This document shows positions 47,268 through 59,936 of a stretch of DNA of 64,000 nt, one piece after another. A model generated the notes under the pieces. It was not told the origin of the DNA and searched no databases. It saw only the letters and a program-made list of their open reading frames with translations. Source of the DNA: Bathymodiolus brooksi (taxonomy: Eukaryota > Mollusca > Bivalvia > Mytilida > Modiolidae); the NCBI GenBank assembly GCA_963680875.1, contig OY804582.1, positions 50,672,646-50,736,645 of the forward strand. The letters are read 5' to 3'. The translations under genes and the position numbers were made by a program. Each line of letters starts with the position of its first letter. Position 1 is the stretch's first letter.

Positions 47268-49155
47268 CATTATAATAATAATAATAATAATAAATTCTTT
47301 ATTTATAAAGGGTTACACAGTTAGTTAATAACTAATCTTCTCTGAGGCCCTCATTGACATATTTAAGCATACATTGTAAAGTACACTATATAAAAGTTAT
47401 ACACAAGAAGCAATACATTGTAATAAGCATACACAACAAAATTAAGTAAACATTTTATGGTAATTTAAGGTACATCATTATTTAAAATGAGATTTTTAAC
47501 TTTTGAATTATGAGAAGAATCTTGCCGTATCGAAAACGGTAGTTCATTCCATAGCTTTGGTCCAGAGTATGTAAATAGTTTTCTTAAAAAGTTCAGTTTC
47601 GCCTTTGGGATTTGTAATTTTTCACTTACAACATTTCGGAGACAGTAAGAATTTCTATCAGACAAGTATTGGATTTTATTTTTTAAATATACAGGTGCTT
47701 CATTAATTAGACATTTTGAAACAAGAAAATATTTATGATATTTACTTCTTTGTTCAATAGTCATCCATCCCAGTTGTTTAAATAGAGGTTCAGATGGTGC
47801 TATGGGATCTTGATCTAATATCAATCTTGCTGTTCTTTTTTGCAATTTAAGAATGCGATTTAGTCCCTCATTAGAACAGTTTCCCCAAACAACACAGAAA
47901 TAATCAATTAAAGGCAAAATATAACCTGAATAAAAAAGTTGCCTTGATTCAAGATTTAAATATTTCTTAATTGTTGAAAGAAGATAGATTTTTGATGATA
48001 TTTTAGAACAGATTTTATCAATTTGTTTTTTTTTCCAATTTGTGATTTGAGTCAATTTTGATACCAAGTAATTGTTCACAAACTGAATGTTGTAATTGTT
48101 TAAAATTAATATTCAAAGATAGTTCTTCATTTTGAAATGCAAGTTTTTGTTTTGTTCCAACTGTAATACTTTTAGTCTTACTACAATTCATAAGCCTACT
48201 ATTATCCTTGCACCATAATTCAATTCTATTCAAGTCTTCTTGGACTTTAGTTTGTATAGCTGAACTATTTTCCCAGAAATGCGTATTGTAGAATCATCAG
48301 CATACATATCAGTGTTGCAATTTGAAATACTTAAAGGGAGATCACTTACATATAAAATAAACAATAATGGGCCAAGTATTGAACCCTCATGTACTCCATA
48401 TTTTAATGGACATTTATTAGAAAGAGCATTTCCAATTTGTACTTGTTGTGTTCTATTTGTCATATAAGAATTAAAAAGAGCTAACACGTTTTTTATTGAA
48501 TCCATATATTTCAAGTTTTTAAGCCATGATATCATGGTCAACAATATCAACGGCCTTTTTTAGATCTAAGAGTATAACTACATTGGCATTTCCATTATTC
48601 CTTTCCTCTATCCGTTTATCTATTATGTTGACTAAAGCAGTTTGACAGGAATGATTTGATCTAAAACCAGATTGGACATCATGTAGAAGATTGTATTTTG
48701 CTAAGTACTGATACATATGTCTTGAGATATGTTTTTCAATTACTTTGGATATAACGGGTAGTACAGATATAGGCTTGTAATTTGTAGGGAAACATTTTCC
48801 CCCGACTTAAAAATTGGAGACACTTTTGCATTTTTTAATATGTTTGGATATATACCGCTGTCTATTATTCTGTTGAATATATAAGTTACGGGAGACACAC
48901 TAAATGGGGCACTGACTTTCAGAATCTTAGATCCAATGTTATCAGTTCCAGTTGATTTGTTTTTGTCGCGAATTAAAAGATCCTGTAGTAATTCATTCCT
49001 CTTCACTGGGGGTATAGAAAATTGTGTATTTTGAGATATGTTATCACTAACAAAGTTAAATAGTTTACTAAAATTTCTGGAAGTCGAGATATTTTCACTT
49101 CTAAGATTATCAATACAAGAAGTAAAGAACATGTTAAAGGTATTTGCTATATCTA
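47268..49155 (-). pseudogene. 5'-truncated LINE copy B (reverse transcriptase)
   Basis: The minus-strand duplicate of 18978-20866, better preserved. Frames 49132-48740 (DNIGSKILK.. VTYIFNRIID), 48716-48519 (NHSCQTALVNIID, LLDLKKAVDIVDHD), 48550-48230 (GSILGPLLFILYVSDLP and YADD) and 48079-47465 (C-terminal domain, QKRTARLILDQDPIAP) cover most of an RT and its C-terminal region. Frameshifts separate them. The 3' tail is an ATT/TAA microsatellite (47268-47293). The endonuclease domain and ORF1 are missing. Probably a CR1/Jockey-type LINE. Its flanks identify the insertion point by comparison with the empty site near 3860-3880. Confidence 0.9.
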
Positions 49156-52100
49156 TTGGTCGTGGTCATCCAATAATATGTGTACCACAGTTACCTGATA
49201 TTGCTTGACCTCGAGCGAATTTATGATTTTCATAAATTCGCACTCGATTGAAAATAACAGGATGTAGGTTTTAAATTTGTCTTTATTAAATTGTCTTTTT
49301 AATGGATTTAAGATAATAATAACATTATTCTTTTAGATTACTCTATTATATTTTTCTATATAAATTACCAAGAAAAAAACGTAAGCTTGTATACTTGGTT
49401 ATTTCTAATACTTGATATGTAATGAAAGGCACACTCGCTTGGCGATATATAAATCAGTAAGCCCATTTTAAAGTTGTAGTTGGAATATGTTTTTGCAACA
49501 ATAGTATTATTGTACAAGTTGGATACATTACTATTGAAACAAAAGAAGCTGCCCGTATTGGACATAGCAAATTTCTTTTTGTGCACCTCGGCCTTCACCT
49601 GAGTAGTCCGGCTTAAAAAAGAACCCCGCTATGTCCAATACGGACCGCTTCTTTTGTCTCAATAGTACTGTATGCTTTTATTACAGCTATTCGCAGCCGG
49701 TGAAATATATCAATAAGGTATCTGATGATTATTGTACCACCAAAGTATGATATGGGACATCACATTCCAAATAAACATCTGTGATATTCCATTATTTATA
49801 TGAAACATATTGTCTTACGACCACATCTAAGAGCTTTGGATCACAAGTTAAATGATTTATTCAATAAAATACTTTTTTGTAAGAAAATAAATATTCCTGT
49901 CCCTTCTTGATTACCCCTTCGTTTGGTTCCTATCATGATTTCCCTGATAGCGGTTGGTCATAACAGGACAACTACTGAGTCCATGGTTCCCTGTTTCTTT
50001 CTAAGTGGAAAACATCACTCCGAAAGCTTTACGATCGCCAACACATCTTGGTTAACTGCTACGGGTCATGTGTGTCACACATGACCACATATATTTTCCG
50101 TTTGTCGTTCCGAAGCACTTGAGTTCTCCCGGTTTTTTTCTTCCCTTAGTGGGACTCGTGTTGTTCATGTTGTGCATGTTGTGCATGTTGTCAACTTATA
50201 TGACGTCATCAGGTACCATGTTCGCGTAAAAACGACGTTCGAATTCTCTTCACTCCGAATTCTTCTGTAGGGGGTTCATTTTTGTTATTGATGTTATTTG
50301 TATTGTGATACGTATACTGGTATCCAACACGATCTATATAGTTTGTCTTCTTTTATCTCCATGTTTGTGCTGATGTTGGTTTGTGTCACTTCAGATTTGG
50401 CATTCGTGCCTTCAGCGTGGTCTAAGCACTTTCATTCATAAACAAAACAACTACCGGTGGAGTTGGTGTATGCAAATAAATTGTAGGTCTATATGCTCTA
50501 GACTTTTGAATATTCCTACTGATTCCCCGTCTACCTTATTAATAGTATTATATAAGTACTAATGTATGTACAATGATAACATAAAATGCTATCCTATTCT
50601 GTGAAATCATTATTAATCTTGGGGTTCTTATTTTCATGGATTTCGGGGATTGTGTGGTTTACGCAAAATTTGAAAATTAAAATCCAAGGAAATACAATTT
50701 TCCCATTGCCTATTGCCTATAGTGCTTGAAACCAGGAATTCAAGAACCCAATGATCACTGGATTTTGTAGAAATCACGAATAATGGTGTTAACGAACAAA
50801 AGTACTTTCACATTATGTAGAATTGAACACTGTTGGTGTGTATGCTATGGACGTTTTAAGCTATGAAACAAATAAATAATGGCGTATGAATTTCGAACCC
50901 GTTATAAATCCGTAGTTTTCTGTGTAGTGTTTTGTATATCACTGTTTGCCCTTTTGTCCGTTTATCCTTTAGTCGCTTCATTGTTTGTCCTTCCACCATT
51001 TACGGCTTCTGATCACCTCTTATGTATCTTCAAACCTTTCTTACGTACATAATACAGATCACCTTTAGTCGGATAGGGAACATATGCCTATCATTGCTAC
51101 GTAATCAGTGATAATTGTTGTAGAGCTAACTGTTACGTAGAAACACCGAACTAAATATTATCCTCCGTCAATAGCATTTCTTTCCAATGAACTTGTTATC
51201 CTGTCCATCATTTCCTTTGTGCATTCTATGCAGACTTCATACACATCAGCTTTTCAAGGAAAATGAACAGAATCTAACCCGGTCCTTTAATTTAAGGTTT
51301 CGCTATATAGATGATTCCTATCAATAAATATGTTTTATGATGTTGTTGATGGTATCTAATTCATCCAGCTTGAGTTAAAGGATACCAAAGATACAGCGAA
51401 ATCTGCCTCATACCTTGACCTACACCTTGACACTGATAGTGAGGTCCCGTTAAGAGGGACATTTTATGACACTATAAATAATTTCCATTGTAAGCTTACT
51501 ATTTATATATTTGTGTATATAATCTCTTCGAATGTTTTACGGTCACCACCATGGCTTGGTTAACGTTACGGAATAGCTGTGTTACAAATGACCAGGAATA
51601 TGTTATGTTTGTTGTAATTACAATCCAGTCATTTTTTTGTAGCAATAGTAACACGACCGGTATCACATATGGAGCTGAAACTGCTTACCATTGTGGGTCA
51701 CCAGAGTTCAACCTTTGTGTTATGTAGGGTCCCCGTTGTTCGCTCTTTCGTTTGGTGTGTAATGTCATTGTTTTTTTCTTTTTTCTTTTGATCATTGCAT
51801 TGTCCTTCCTTCTTTACTGCTTCTGGATACCCCTTTGCTATCTTCAATCATTTCCTACGTTTATACCCCTTCTTGTAATAGATGTTATACTATTATCCAC
51901 TATTTTTAGTGCATTTCTCTGACCTCATATTATTGTTCCGATAATTGATTATTCATTTGTTCTTGTGTACGTGTTTTAAATATTGTTGAACGTACGGAAT
52001 ATAACCCATGCTATCCTTTTTGATCACTTCTGTCTAACAGCCTGGCTACGGTGATTACACTACTAATCTATGTAATTAATGCATATATGAGTCTTGACAA

Positions 52101-52237
52101 TGTATGTTCAGAACTGACGAGTACATGAACTTTTAAAGCATATTCTCGCAATAAAATTAACAAGTAACGAGTCGACCTCAAGTAATCACAAATAAGACAT
52201 GCCATAGGTGAACTTGAATTAATGAAATATAAGCGTG
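49156..52237. repeat. S block, copy 3, left part
   Basis: It aligns with 20867-23870 through its length, including the 12-bp palindrome (49215-49241) and hairpin family H (49523-49672). It is interrupted at ~52238 by the L1/Tx1-type LINE, after which S sequence resumes at ~57040. Confidence 0.75.
49523..49672. repeat. ~140-bp foldback element (hairpin family H), copy 2
   Basis: Same structure as 21232-21380, with both arms well paired (ACTATTGAAACAAAAGAAGC / GCTTCTTTTGTCTCAATAGT). Single substitutions relative to copy 1 fall on both arms. Confidence 0.75.
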
Positions 52238-53668
52238 AATCGTTTTTCGGTTTATATATTTTTTTTAATAACGTAATATATTTTATTCAAATGCTTGCTA
52301 CAATTAACACGCCAAAAGTCCAAGCTCCCCTTGGTGTTTCCCTGTTACATCCTGTTCTGATTATCCAGGGATATAATCAGAATTACCTGAAATATATATA
52401 CAATCTAAATACAATTTCTATGTAATACCTTTTGAAAACATTTATTTATTTTGCATTTATTATATAATTTTTTACTTTCATTAAAAATGTACACTTTTGA
52501 AGTGTTTTATTTTCATTTATTCTTTTAATATATCCAATGGCAAATATTCTATAAACATCAATATACTTTGTTTTCTGTTCAGATACATAGTACGATTTGT
52601 AGACGGAAAACCCTACAACTGTTATTAAAAAATTTAATGCAAGATATTTTTATCATCTATCTTGTATCCAAGTACTATATGATTCAAAATAATTTTGTTT
52701 TCGATACCCAAACCCTTCATTAAATTCTGAAATTTTGTCCAAAACCCTTTTAGAAAGGTAGAAGTAATAAAATAATGAGAGTAATCTTCATCTAATTTAC
52801 AGAAATTACATAAATTATTCCCAACAATTTTCCATTTGGAAAGTAAAACTTTATTTGGAATAATAAAATGAAAAAGTTTCCATCTGAACATTTTAAGTTT
52901 GTTTTCCTCAAGAAATTTGAAAATGAAAAAATATAGACTACTTGTATTTGGTTTTTCAGACAACACAAACTAATTAATCCAATAATGTGTACCAATAGGG
53001 TTTGAAAATTTAACATTCACCAGTTTATTATATAATAACTTATTAGACAATGTAGATAAATTAATAAACTGATTGTTCCAGATGAAATAATCTTTTTTGA
53101 TATTTACAATGCTTTTAACTGAGCTTTCTGTTTTTAAAATGTCTATCCAATTCTTTGGAAAAGCTTGTTTAAGAATACTAAATTCAGATATCCAATTAGA
53201 TTTATTTTTTAACTTGTGAAGAATAAATTCTTGCGTAATTGTACCATTATTATCATTATATCAAATGTAATAAATCTATTTCCCCATAAAATTTGCTTTC
53301 TTACATTACTGAATGTTAATGGTGAACTTAATTGACCACCACCTGTTTTTATCCAACTGGTTGAAACATTTTTGTAAAATTCGGGTATATTATTTAGAAA
53401 CTGTTTATGTTTTTTCACATCTATGTTCATTTTAAAAATAAGCCATACTTTCCCAAATTGGCAAATACATTCAAATATTTTAGTGGCATCAGTTTCCAAT
53501 TCGAAAATTTTGAGTCAGCTAATCTACTTACCCATGATGCCTTCAAATATATAAAATAACTTTCTATATCTATCATTTTCAGCCCACCCTTCTCAAAATC
53601 TCCTATCAAAGTATTTCTTTTTACCTTATCTGGTTTCTCATTCCATATAAATTTAAAACACTTACTCT

Positions 53669-54109
53669 CTATCTCTTTTTTGTATTTTTCTGGAATAACA
53701 CATGAACTAACAATAAAATAGGTATAATCAAAGCTTTAATGATTAGTACTTTACCCAATATTGAGAGATTTCGCTTTGACCATGACAAAAATAAGCTATT
53801 CATTTTTTCAATTGTTGTTTCCCAATTAAGTTTTTCACATTCTATGTAATCATGACCATAATAAATACCTAATGTCTTTATTGGTTTGTTTGTCCATTTA
53901 ATATTTTCTTCCTTATCTTTACTGTGTTTTAGTTTCCCAATCCACAACCCCTCTGTCTTATTTCTATTTATCATTAAACCTAAAAAATTACCACAAATTT
54001 CAATTTCGTTCATAGCAACAGATATATCGTTTTTAGAGTTAAAATATAGTGTTGTGTCATCTGCTAATTGCAAAATTTGTATACTATGTGTTTGTATTTT
54101 TATACTCAT
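53669..54109 (-). pseudogene. LINE RT second half (LADD motif)
   Basis: It reads IQILQLADDTTLYFNSKN with the catalytic A-D-D, then GLMINRNKTEGLWIG and WTNKPIKTLGIYYG, the usual post-catalytic motifs of L1/Tx1-type RTs. Its first half lies beyond the 924-bp insertion at 55034 and upward. Confidence 0.85.
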
Positions 54110-55033
54110 ATGAGTCGGAGTTTCTTCAAAAGCTTGTAAAAGATAAGAAGATTCATGAGGCTAGAGCCTTTAATTTCACATACAGGTATATTGATGACGT
54201 TTTATCTATCAATAATTCTAGATTTGCAGAATTTCTTCCATTGATATATCCTCCAGAGCTGGTTAAAGAGACCACCGATACAGCTTCGTCCGCATCATTT
54301 TTGGACTTATTCCTCGAATTTGACGACAGTGGTCAACTCAGTACTAAAATTTATGATAAGCGGGACGACTTCAATTTTAAAATCATAAATGTTCCAAACA
54401 TGTGCAGCAATATACCAGCTTCTCCTGCATATGGTGTTTACATCTCGCAATTGATTCGCTATGCAAGGGCCAGTAGCAATTATTCTGATTTCCTGAAACG
54501 TCATCTTCATCTACGAAACAGGCTACTGTACCAGGGCTATAAAAAGATTCGCCTTATTCGATCTCTTAAAAAGTTTATATTCCGATACCAAGATCTTGTC
54601 GAAATATATTCCGTCGCTGCAGAAAAAATTATAAGCGATGCATTTTCATATAGTGAAAATGTATAAAGATAAAGAAGTCAAAAAATGTCAAGGATAATCT
54701 TTTTTGTCAATGTGTGACGTAAAAATATTTTTGACATTTACGTCACCGAATATGGTACTGCTTTGACAACTATTTTACCTATTTTGTTCCTGTATTTAAA
54801 TACTGTTATAGTGACAGCCGGGACCTTTGAACCGTAATGAGAGCGGGAGGTTTGGCGCCTTAAAATCTGATTCAACCCACCATTTCTTTGGAAATGCCTG
54901 TACCAAGTCAGGGTCATTACGGTTTTCACAGTTTTCCGGTTGTTGACTGATTTTGTCTGTTTATATAATTATGAGTTTTGACTTTCCCTTTGTAAGATTG
55001 TTCGGAATTCGGTAATTTTGTTATTACCCTTAT
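54110..55033 (+). mobile_element. 5'-truncated element encoding a YIDD reverse-transcriptase fragment
   Basis: A 924-bp plus-strand insertion in the L1-type LINE, flanked by TCAT (54106-54109 and 55034-55037). It opens in mid-gene: the frame continues from insertion start to a stop at 54664-54666 and encodes ~185 residues. These include TYRYIDDVLSINN (catalytic Y-I-D-D), SASFLDL, KRDDFNFKI and SPAYGVYISQLIRYARASS. The remaining ~370 bp is a 3' UTR. The RT type is widespread in invertebrate genomes, but I cannot place it confidently; a Penelope-like origin or another retroelement class is possible. The same 3' end recurs at 63829-63974 and 40904-40956. Confidence 0.75.
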
Positions 55034-55890
55034 TCATCTATTGTTATCTGAAAACCCTTGATATCCTTATTATTTCTTATTCGAAGAGCCATGATTTCAA
55101 CTGATAAAACAAATAGCAAAGCAGATAAAGGACAAATTTGACGTATTCCGCGCGAGTTTTTGAAAATCTCTGATATCCAGCGATTGTTCATTACACAAGT
55201 TTGAATATTACTGTATAAAGTTTTAACCTAAGTTATAAACGATTCATTAAACCCAAAATGTTTTAAAGTTGTCAAGATAAATGTCCATTCAAGAGAGTCA
55301 AACGCTTTTTTAAAATCAACAAAGACTATTGCCCCTTCAACATTATAAGATTCAGCAAAATCAATAATGTCTTGTATTTGTCTATGATTGAAGCCAATGA
55401 ACCTGTTTTTAATATATCCAGTTTGGTCATTATTTACAATTTTTTCTAAAACTTTTTTTAAGCGCTGTGCTAGAACATAAGAAAGAAGTTTTAAATCGAC
55501 ATTTAAAAGAAAAATTGGCCTATAATTATCTAGAACGAAGGGATCCCCTTTTCAAACAATAAAGATAAAACACTAGTCGCTGAGAAAAACTCAGTAGCTT
55601 TTCATCATAGCTTTTATTTAGAACATCAATTAAAAAATATTTGCATTAGAACACCCTTCTTCAGTTACCTTTCCATCCTGATCCTGAAGTCGGTTTTCTT
55701 ATGTTGCATCGAAAATAAAATTACTGGTAAGATTTTCATCAGGATATTTTGTAGTATATAATTTTTCATAATACGATTTAATAGTACAAAGAATGTGCAT
55801 CTGGTCAGTTATTTTTTCATTGTTTTCATCTATTAATTTGTTTATTGACTTTTAATTTGCCTCTGTTTTTCCAGACCTAGAAAATATGAG

Positions 55891-56370
55891 TTATTTTTCC
55901 CTATATTCCACCCATTTCTCACGACATCTAATTTGTGCCCCTTTAGCTTTTTGGTCATATATTTTTACAAGTTGTGTTTCAATATTATGAATAACTTTAT
56001 TTAAATTATCGTTTTCCTCGCTTTGATTATCCCTTAGCCTAATATTTTTTTCTAATTCATTTTCTAATTTATGTCTAAGTTCTCTAGTTAATTTTGATTT
56101 GTTTTTACAATACATAGTGGTTACTTCTCGAATTTCAACTTTCATTGCGTCCCATAATAATCTTATGTCGATCTTATTATTATAATACTGTATTAAATAT
56201 TTATCAATTACTTTATTTATTAACTGTTTATAATCATATTCCTCTATTACACAATTATTAATTTTCCAATACCATCTTCCCTTTTCAGACACCCCCGACC
56301 GAAAGGTTAAAACCACACTTTGATGATTAGTATACTGTTTAATTTTACAGCCTTGAGCAAGCGATAACAA
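55891..56370 (-). pseudogene. LINE spacer between endonuclease and RT
   Basis: 159 codons, Lys/Glu/Asn-rich and probably helical (LRHKLENELEKNIRLRDN). It starts inside the end of the endonuclease (SVVLTFRSG.. W-Y-W-K-I-N-N, the usual final segment) and runs towards the RT domain. It is typical of L1/Tx1-type ORF2 proteins, where this linker precedes the RT fingers. Confidence 0.75.
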
Positions 56371-56637
56371 ATCTTTTCCTAAAAGAATTATATCAATCCG
56401 ACGAGCTTGTGTTTTGTCTTTCCTACGTCATGTAAACTGTTGTCTGTTTTTATTATATATCCTCCAGACATCAATTCACTTATTAGTTTTTATAAAGGAC
56501 TTTAAACTATTTACTGATTGTTTACAAACATTACCTGTGCGTAAACTTCTACGATCATGTCTTGCATTATCTCGTTAAAATCTTCACCGACAACAAGAAT
56601 ACCCGTTCCATGTTCTTTACAGAAATTACTTACCTTT

Positions 56638-57021
56638 TTAAAAAAACATGTTTCTTAAAGTTTTGCTATTTGGTGCATAAATGCATACTAACGAAAATAC
56701 TGCATCATCTATCTGTACATTTAATAAGACAATTCTGCCATTTTCATCAGTAACCTTGTCAATGACCTTATAATTGACTGCTTTATTAATAAATATTGCT
56801 AACCCCCCCCTACTAGCAGATGTTCCTATGCTACCATAAACGTTAAAATCTGTATTGAAATTTATTTCGTTTTCAATATTCTGATCGAAATGTGTTTCTT
56901 GAAAATAAGCTATATCACATTTCATTGACTTGACCCATTCTATAGCTTGACCTCTTTTCTCTCTGTTTTGCAAACCATTTACATTTAAGCTACATAAATT
57001 TATCATATTTTTGACAGACAT
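56638..57021 (-). pseudogene. LINE endonuclease domain (APE type), N-terminal part
   Basis: A 127-codon frame beginning with ATG at 57021. SLNVNGLQNREKRGQ holds the N-x-N-G-L motif and FQETHFD the catalytic glutamate of the apurinic-endonuclease-like fold. RGGLAIFINK and VCIYAPN are further conserved motifs of this domain. It is cut by a frameshift after LRNMFF, and the remaining endonuclease motifs lie in other frames to ~56400. This domain nicks target DNA to prime reverse transcription. The start lies ~20 bases from the element's 5' border, so there is no ORF1. Confidence 0.85.
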
Positions 57022-57040
57022 TTGTTATGAGATAAGATTT

Positions 57041-57480
57041 GTATTTGATATGTAGCAATTCTACAATTCGCTTTATAGTTGTTATTTATCATCTAATATG
57101 GCTTTGTAATATATCAAACATGTAACAATATAAAATAAAAATCCCTTTGCATAAGGAAATGTATTAAGTGAATATATTCTAACTTTCTTGAATATAATCA
57201 ACTCGACTCTCACGGATCTCGTGATTTTTTTTTATTCTACGGTTAGATTGCATTCTCCATTACGTAACATACGGAACCTTGCTTTATCTCTGTTCTTAAT
57301 TTAACCAATTCTCGAATTAGTATCTGAGACAACAAATCACAAATCAGATCAATATAACCTGAAATGTAAGGTAATCAGAACGCACCTCATTCAATTAACG
57401 TTAGAGAAAACAGTAAGGAAAATATATAATGGACAATACAGTAACAATTGCAAAATCTTACAATTTTAGAGAATTAAGCT
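57041..57480. repeat. S block, copy 3, right part
   Basis: It resumes S-block sequence after the LINE: TCTAATATGGCTTTG, GTAACAATATAAAATAAAA, CGGAACCTTGCTTTATCTCTG. Matches 23890-24240 and 63040-63420. Confidence 0.7.
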
Positions 57481-58500
57481 AGCTCTTGCTTTAATGAGCA
57501 AGCACAATACAAATTGAATACATCGTGTTCGCTTTGCTAAAATAGTGCCATCACCATAAGCTTAACGAACTGCAACCTATCTCTTCATGATATTGCTGAA
57601 GAATTGCTCATTTTTACGTTAAATAATACTCATTCACTCACTCCCGTATTCCATAACTCCAGAAACATCTGAGTTATTTTATCTTCATGTTCAGACCCTT
57701 CTACGTGGAAATCCTGTTGTTCTTTTTTATGTTAACCTTCACAACACTAAAGTTCATCAAGCAGGAATTAAACTGATATACTACTAAAAAGATCTGGATG
57801 TTAGCGTATCATTCTCTCCTTCATCGGGGATAGCAAAACGAGGGTTACACTCGAAGGTACAGTTTGCTAGTCCCATGCGTCTCTGATGTATTTATATTAC
57901 CATATACCGTTTCTGACCTTTATCAAAGACATATAGAAAACAGCAACATCATCCGATATAATATTGTCTACGGGTGATCGCCTGCTATTTCGATCCATCA
58001 TAACCAGGCTGTCAGCAACCTGTCTCACAAAGATCTAGTATCACTAGAAGTTTAGGAAGACAAATATCAAATGAACTATTTTATTTTAGAAAGATTGCTG
58101 TATGACTCGACACACACGCTCGGTTTCCTCGGAAACAGTGCCATTTAATATACATATGATTCTTACATAGGTGAAAAAGCAAAGATGTGATAATTATCTG
58201 CAGGTTTTAATTTCTTATGTAATTCTAAAGGATCAATACCAGTTATTTCTGTCGATACCATTTGACACTTGAATATAAGCATTATATTTTAATTGTCTAT
58301 CCTGTCTCTTCCGTTTGGTTTTGTTGCTCCTAAAGACTTTTATATTATTTGACTTTTTAATTTCGGCGCACTTTATGAAGGTTACTCCAGAAACGTGTCG
58401 TGCGCACTGAATTAGATATCTGCGTATTTATTGGAAACATACGACAATATTGTATGTCGTAGACATAATTTTTTCCATACAAATTAACAATTAAGAATTT
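57481..58500. repeat. SINE 3' part and paralog of 9359-10200 (empty site for the 2.3-kb insertion)
   Basis: 57481-57655 matches the SINE body at 6845-7025. 57661-58450 matches 9359-10150. The 2.3-kb inverted-repeat element is absent, giving the empty-site comparison. No coding frame. Confidence 0.65.
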
Positions 58501-59120
58501 GTTTTCATACATTTAGCAAAATCTGCCCCAAATAGTCATTTGCTTATCATAGTTTTCAACAACTGTAAACAATTGCTCAAAAATCGTGTTCTTCGATATA
58601 AAAAAAATGGTTTACACCTGTTGTATATTACAGTGATGTGCAATATTGGTCAGTTGATTTTCTTGCGTTCATTTTCATATTTTACCTGTATATATGATGA
58701 CCTCATGATACTTATACAACAACACATTTGATATGGTTTGAGATTCCGTGTGTTATACATGTAATACACGGATGTCATAGTTCTGTTTGATTACATGTAT
58801 TTGTACACAACTCGTTTAACATTTCACTAGCACATTTATATTTATTTATGTAATACCGTATGAGTAACATATCTATGTTATTTACTGTAGTAAGATCATC
58901 TCAATCGTTTTTATTTCACCTACGTTGTATAATGTTTTCATTGTATAGACCACCACATCATTACAAGTTCTATAGTATTGTATTGTAGGTTTATTTATGA
59001 CAGTTTTAATCTATAACTAATTATTTACGTTTATTTCTTTTTCAGTATTGGGTAAGTGTTATGTTCATTATAGTTCTTTTAATTTAATTAAATAGTATAA
59101 TCACTTGTAAGGTAAGTACT
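58501..59120. repeat. P-block fragment, copy 3
   Basis: It matches 25240-25540 and 35500-35660 plus 36360-36410, including the splice-signal cluster at ~59016-59060 and a GTAAGGTAAGTACTT donor-like word at ~59108. It lacks the 690-bp insertion of copy 2. Confidence 0.6.
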
Positions 59121-59836
59121 TGTGTGTCTGATATGTTTGCATTTTATATTTTACGGTACCTGTGTAGATTATCTTACATATCATGACTTACATAAGATAT
59201 AATTTCTACATTACTGACATACAACATCCAGTATATTATATCTTATACTAAATATCATTATTACATTGACATTATTGTAAAATATATTCGTTATCGAAAA
59301 GTAATAATAATTGCATTAGCTATGAATTATAAATTGCAATAATGTTTATATCATATAATGCATGGCAATTCAAAACACTGTGACTCCTGGGTAGATAATA
59401 CCCTCGATGACTCAAATTTCACAAGTGAAAGAATACCAAAGACTCTAGGCATCATGAATTACATATGCCCGAGGTAGATTAACCACAGTCTTTAATAGTA
59501 CATTATAGACGAACTGTGAACTCATTCTTTACTGTACCAGTAATTATCATCCCAAAATGAATAAGTGTAATTATTTTTTATGACGAAGTAACACACAGGT
59601 TGTTAGCAGTAACCGGGTGGTCGTACCATTTTTTACTGGGTCGACATACATGCATATGTATTTGATTTCTTTCAAAATCAGAAGTGTCTCATTTTTTCTA
59701 ACAAATGAATTGGTAGCATATGAACAAAATAAACATCCTCTGGGATTTCAGGCAAACCTGTTTTGGTGTAGACAGTTTTAGTCGTAAATAAAGCTACATT
59801 AAACCTAGAAAATTGTATGGATGTCCTGATTTTGAT
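59121..59836. other. AT-rich spacer, no recognised feature
   Basis: No gene or repeat family recognised in this stretch. Confidence 0.4.
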
Positions 59837-59936
59837 CAGTCTAATTAAAATTAGACCTCCGCACTCGTTGGTCAGCGACTAAAAACAACAGTAGAAAATA
59901 GGGAGCAAGTGTGGAGATCTAATTTTAATTAGATTG
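59837..59936. repeat. 100-bp foldback MITE-like element
   Basis: The left arm AGTCTAATTAAAATTAGACC + TCCGCAC pairs with the right arm GTGTGGAG + ATCTAATTTTAATTAGATT with ~24 of 28 bases complementary. Each arm itself contains the near-palindrome TCTAATTAAAATTAGA. The centre (~45 bp) is unpaired. No second copy in the window. Confidence 0.75.

Larger units (their letters stand above)
52238..57040 (-). pseudogene. L1/Tx1-type LINE, interrupted by a second element
   Basis: In minus-strand order: endonuclease (57021-56638), a charged spacer (56370-55891), RT N-terminal half (~55660-55040, with C-P-L-S-A-L-L-F), then the 924-bp foreign insertion. The RT second half with LADD follows (54109-53669), then the post-RT region (53609-53209) and a C-terminal part with a C-x2-C..H zinc-like pattern (52966-52634, LCNFCKLDEDYSHYF). 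The 3' region runs to ~52238. The RT core is split by the insertion and by a frameshift around 54085-54095. Boundaries come from comparison with S blocks at 23855 and 62990. Element type is inferred from the endonuclease and RT motifs. Confidence 0.85.

Noticed and set aside
54049..54109. ATG at 54049 as the start of the YIDD reverse-transcriptase ORF
   Set aside because: The first 20 codons are antisense sequence of the host LINE; the RT frame really enters at the insertion edge at 54110 and is 5'-truncated.
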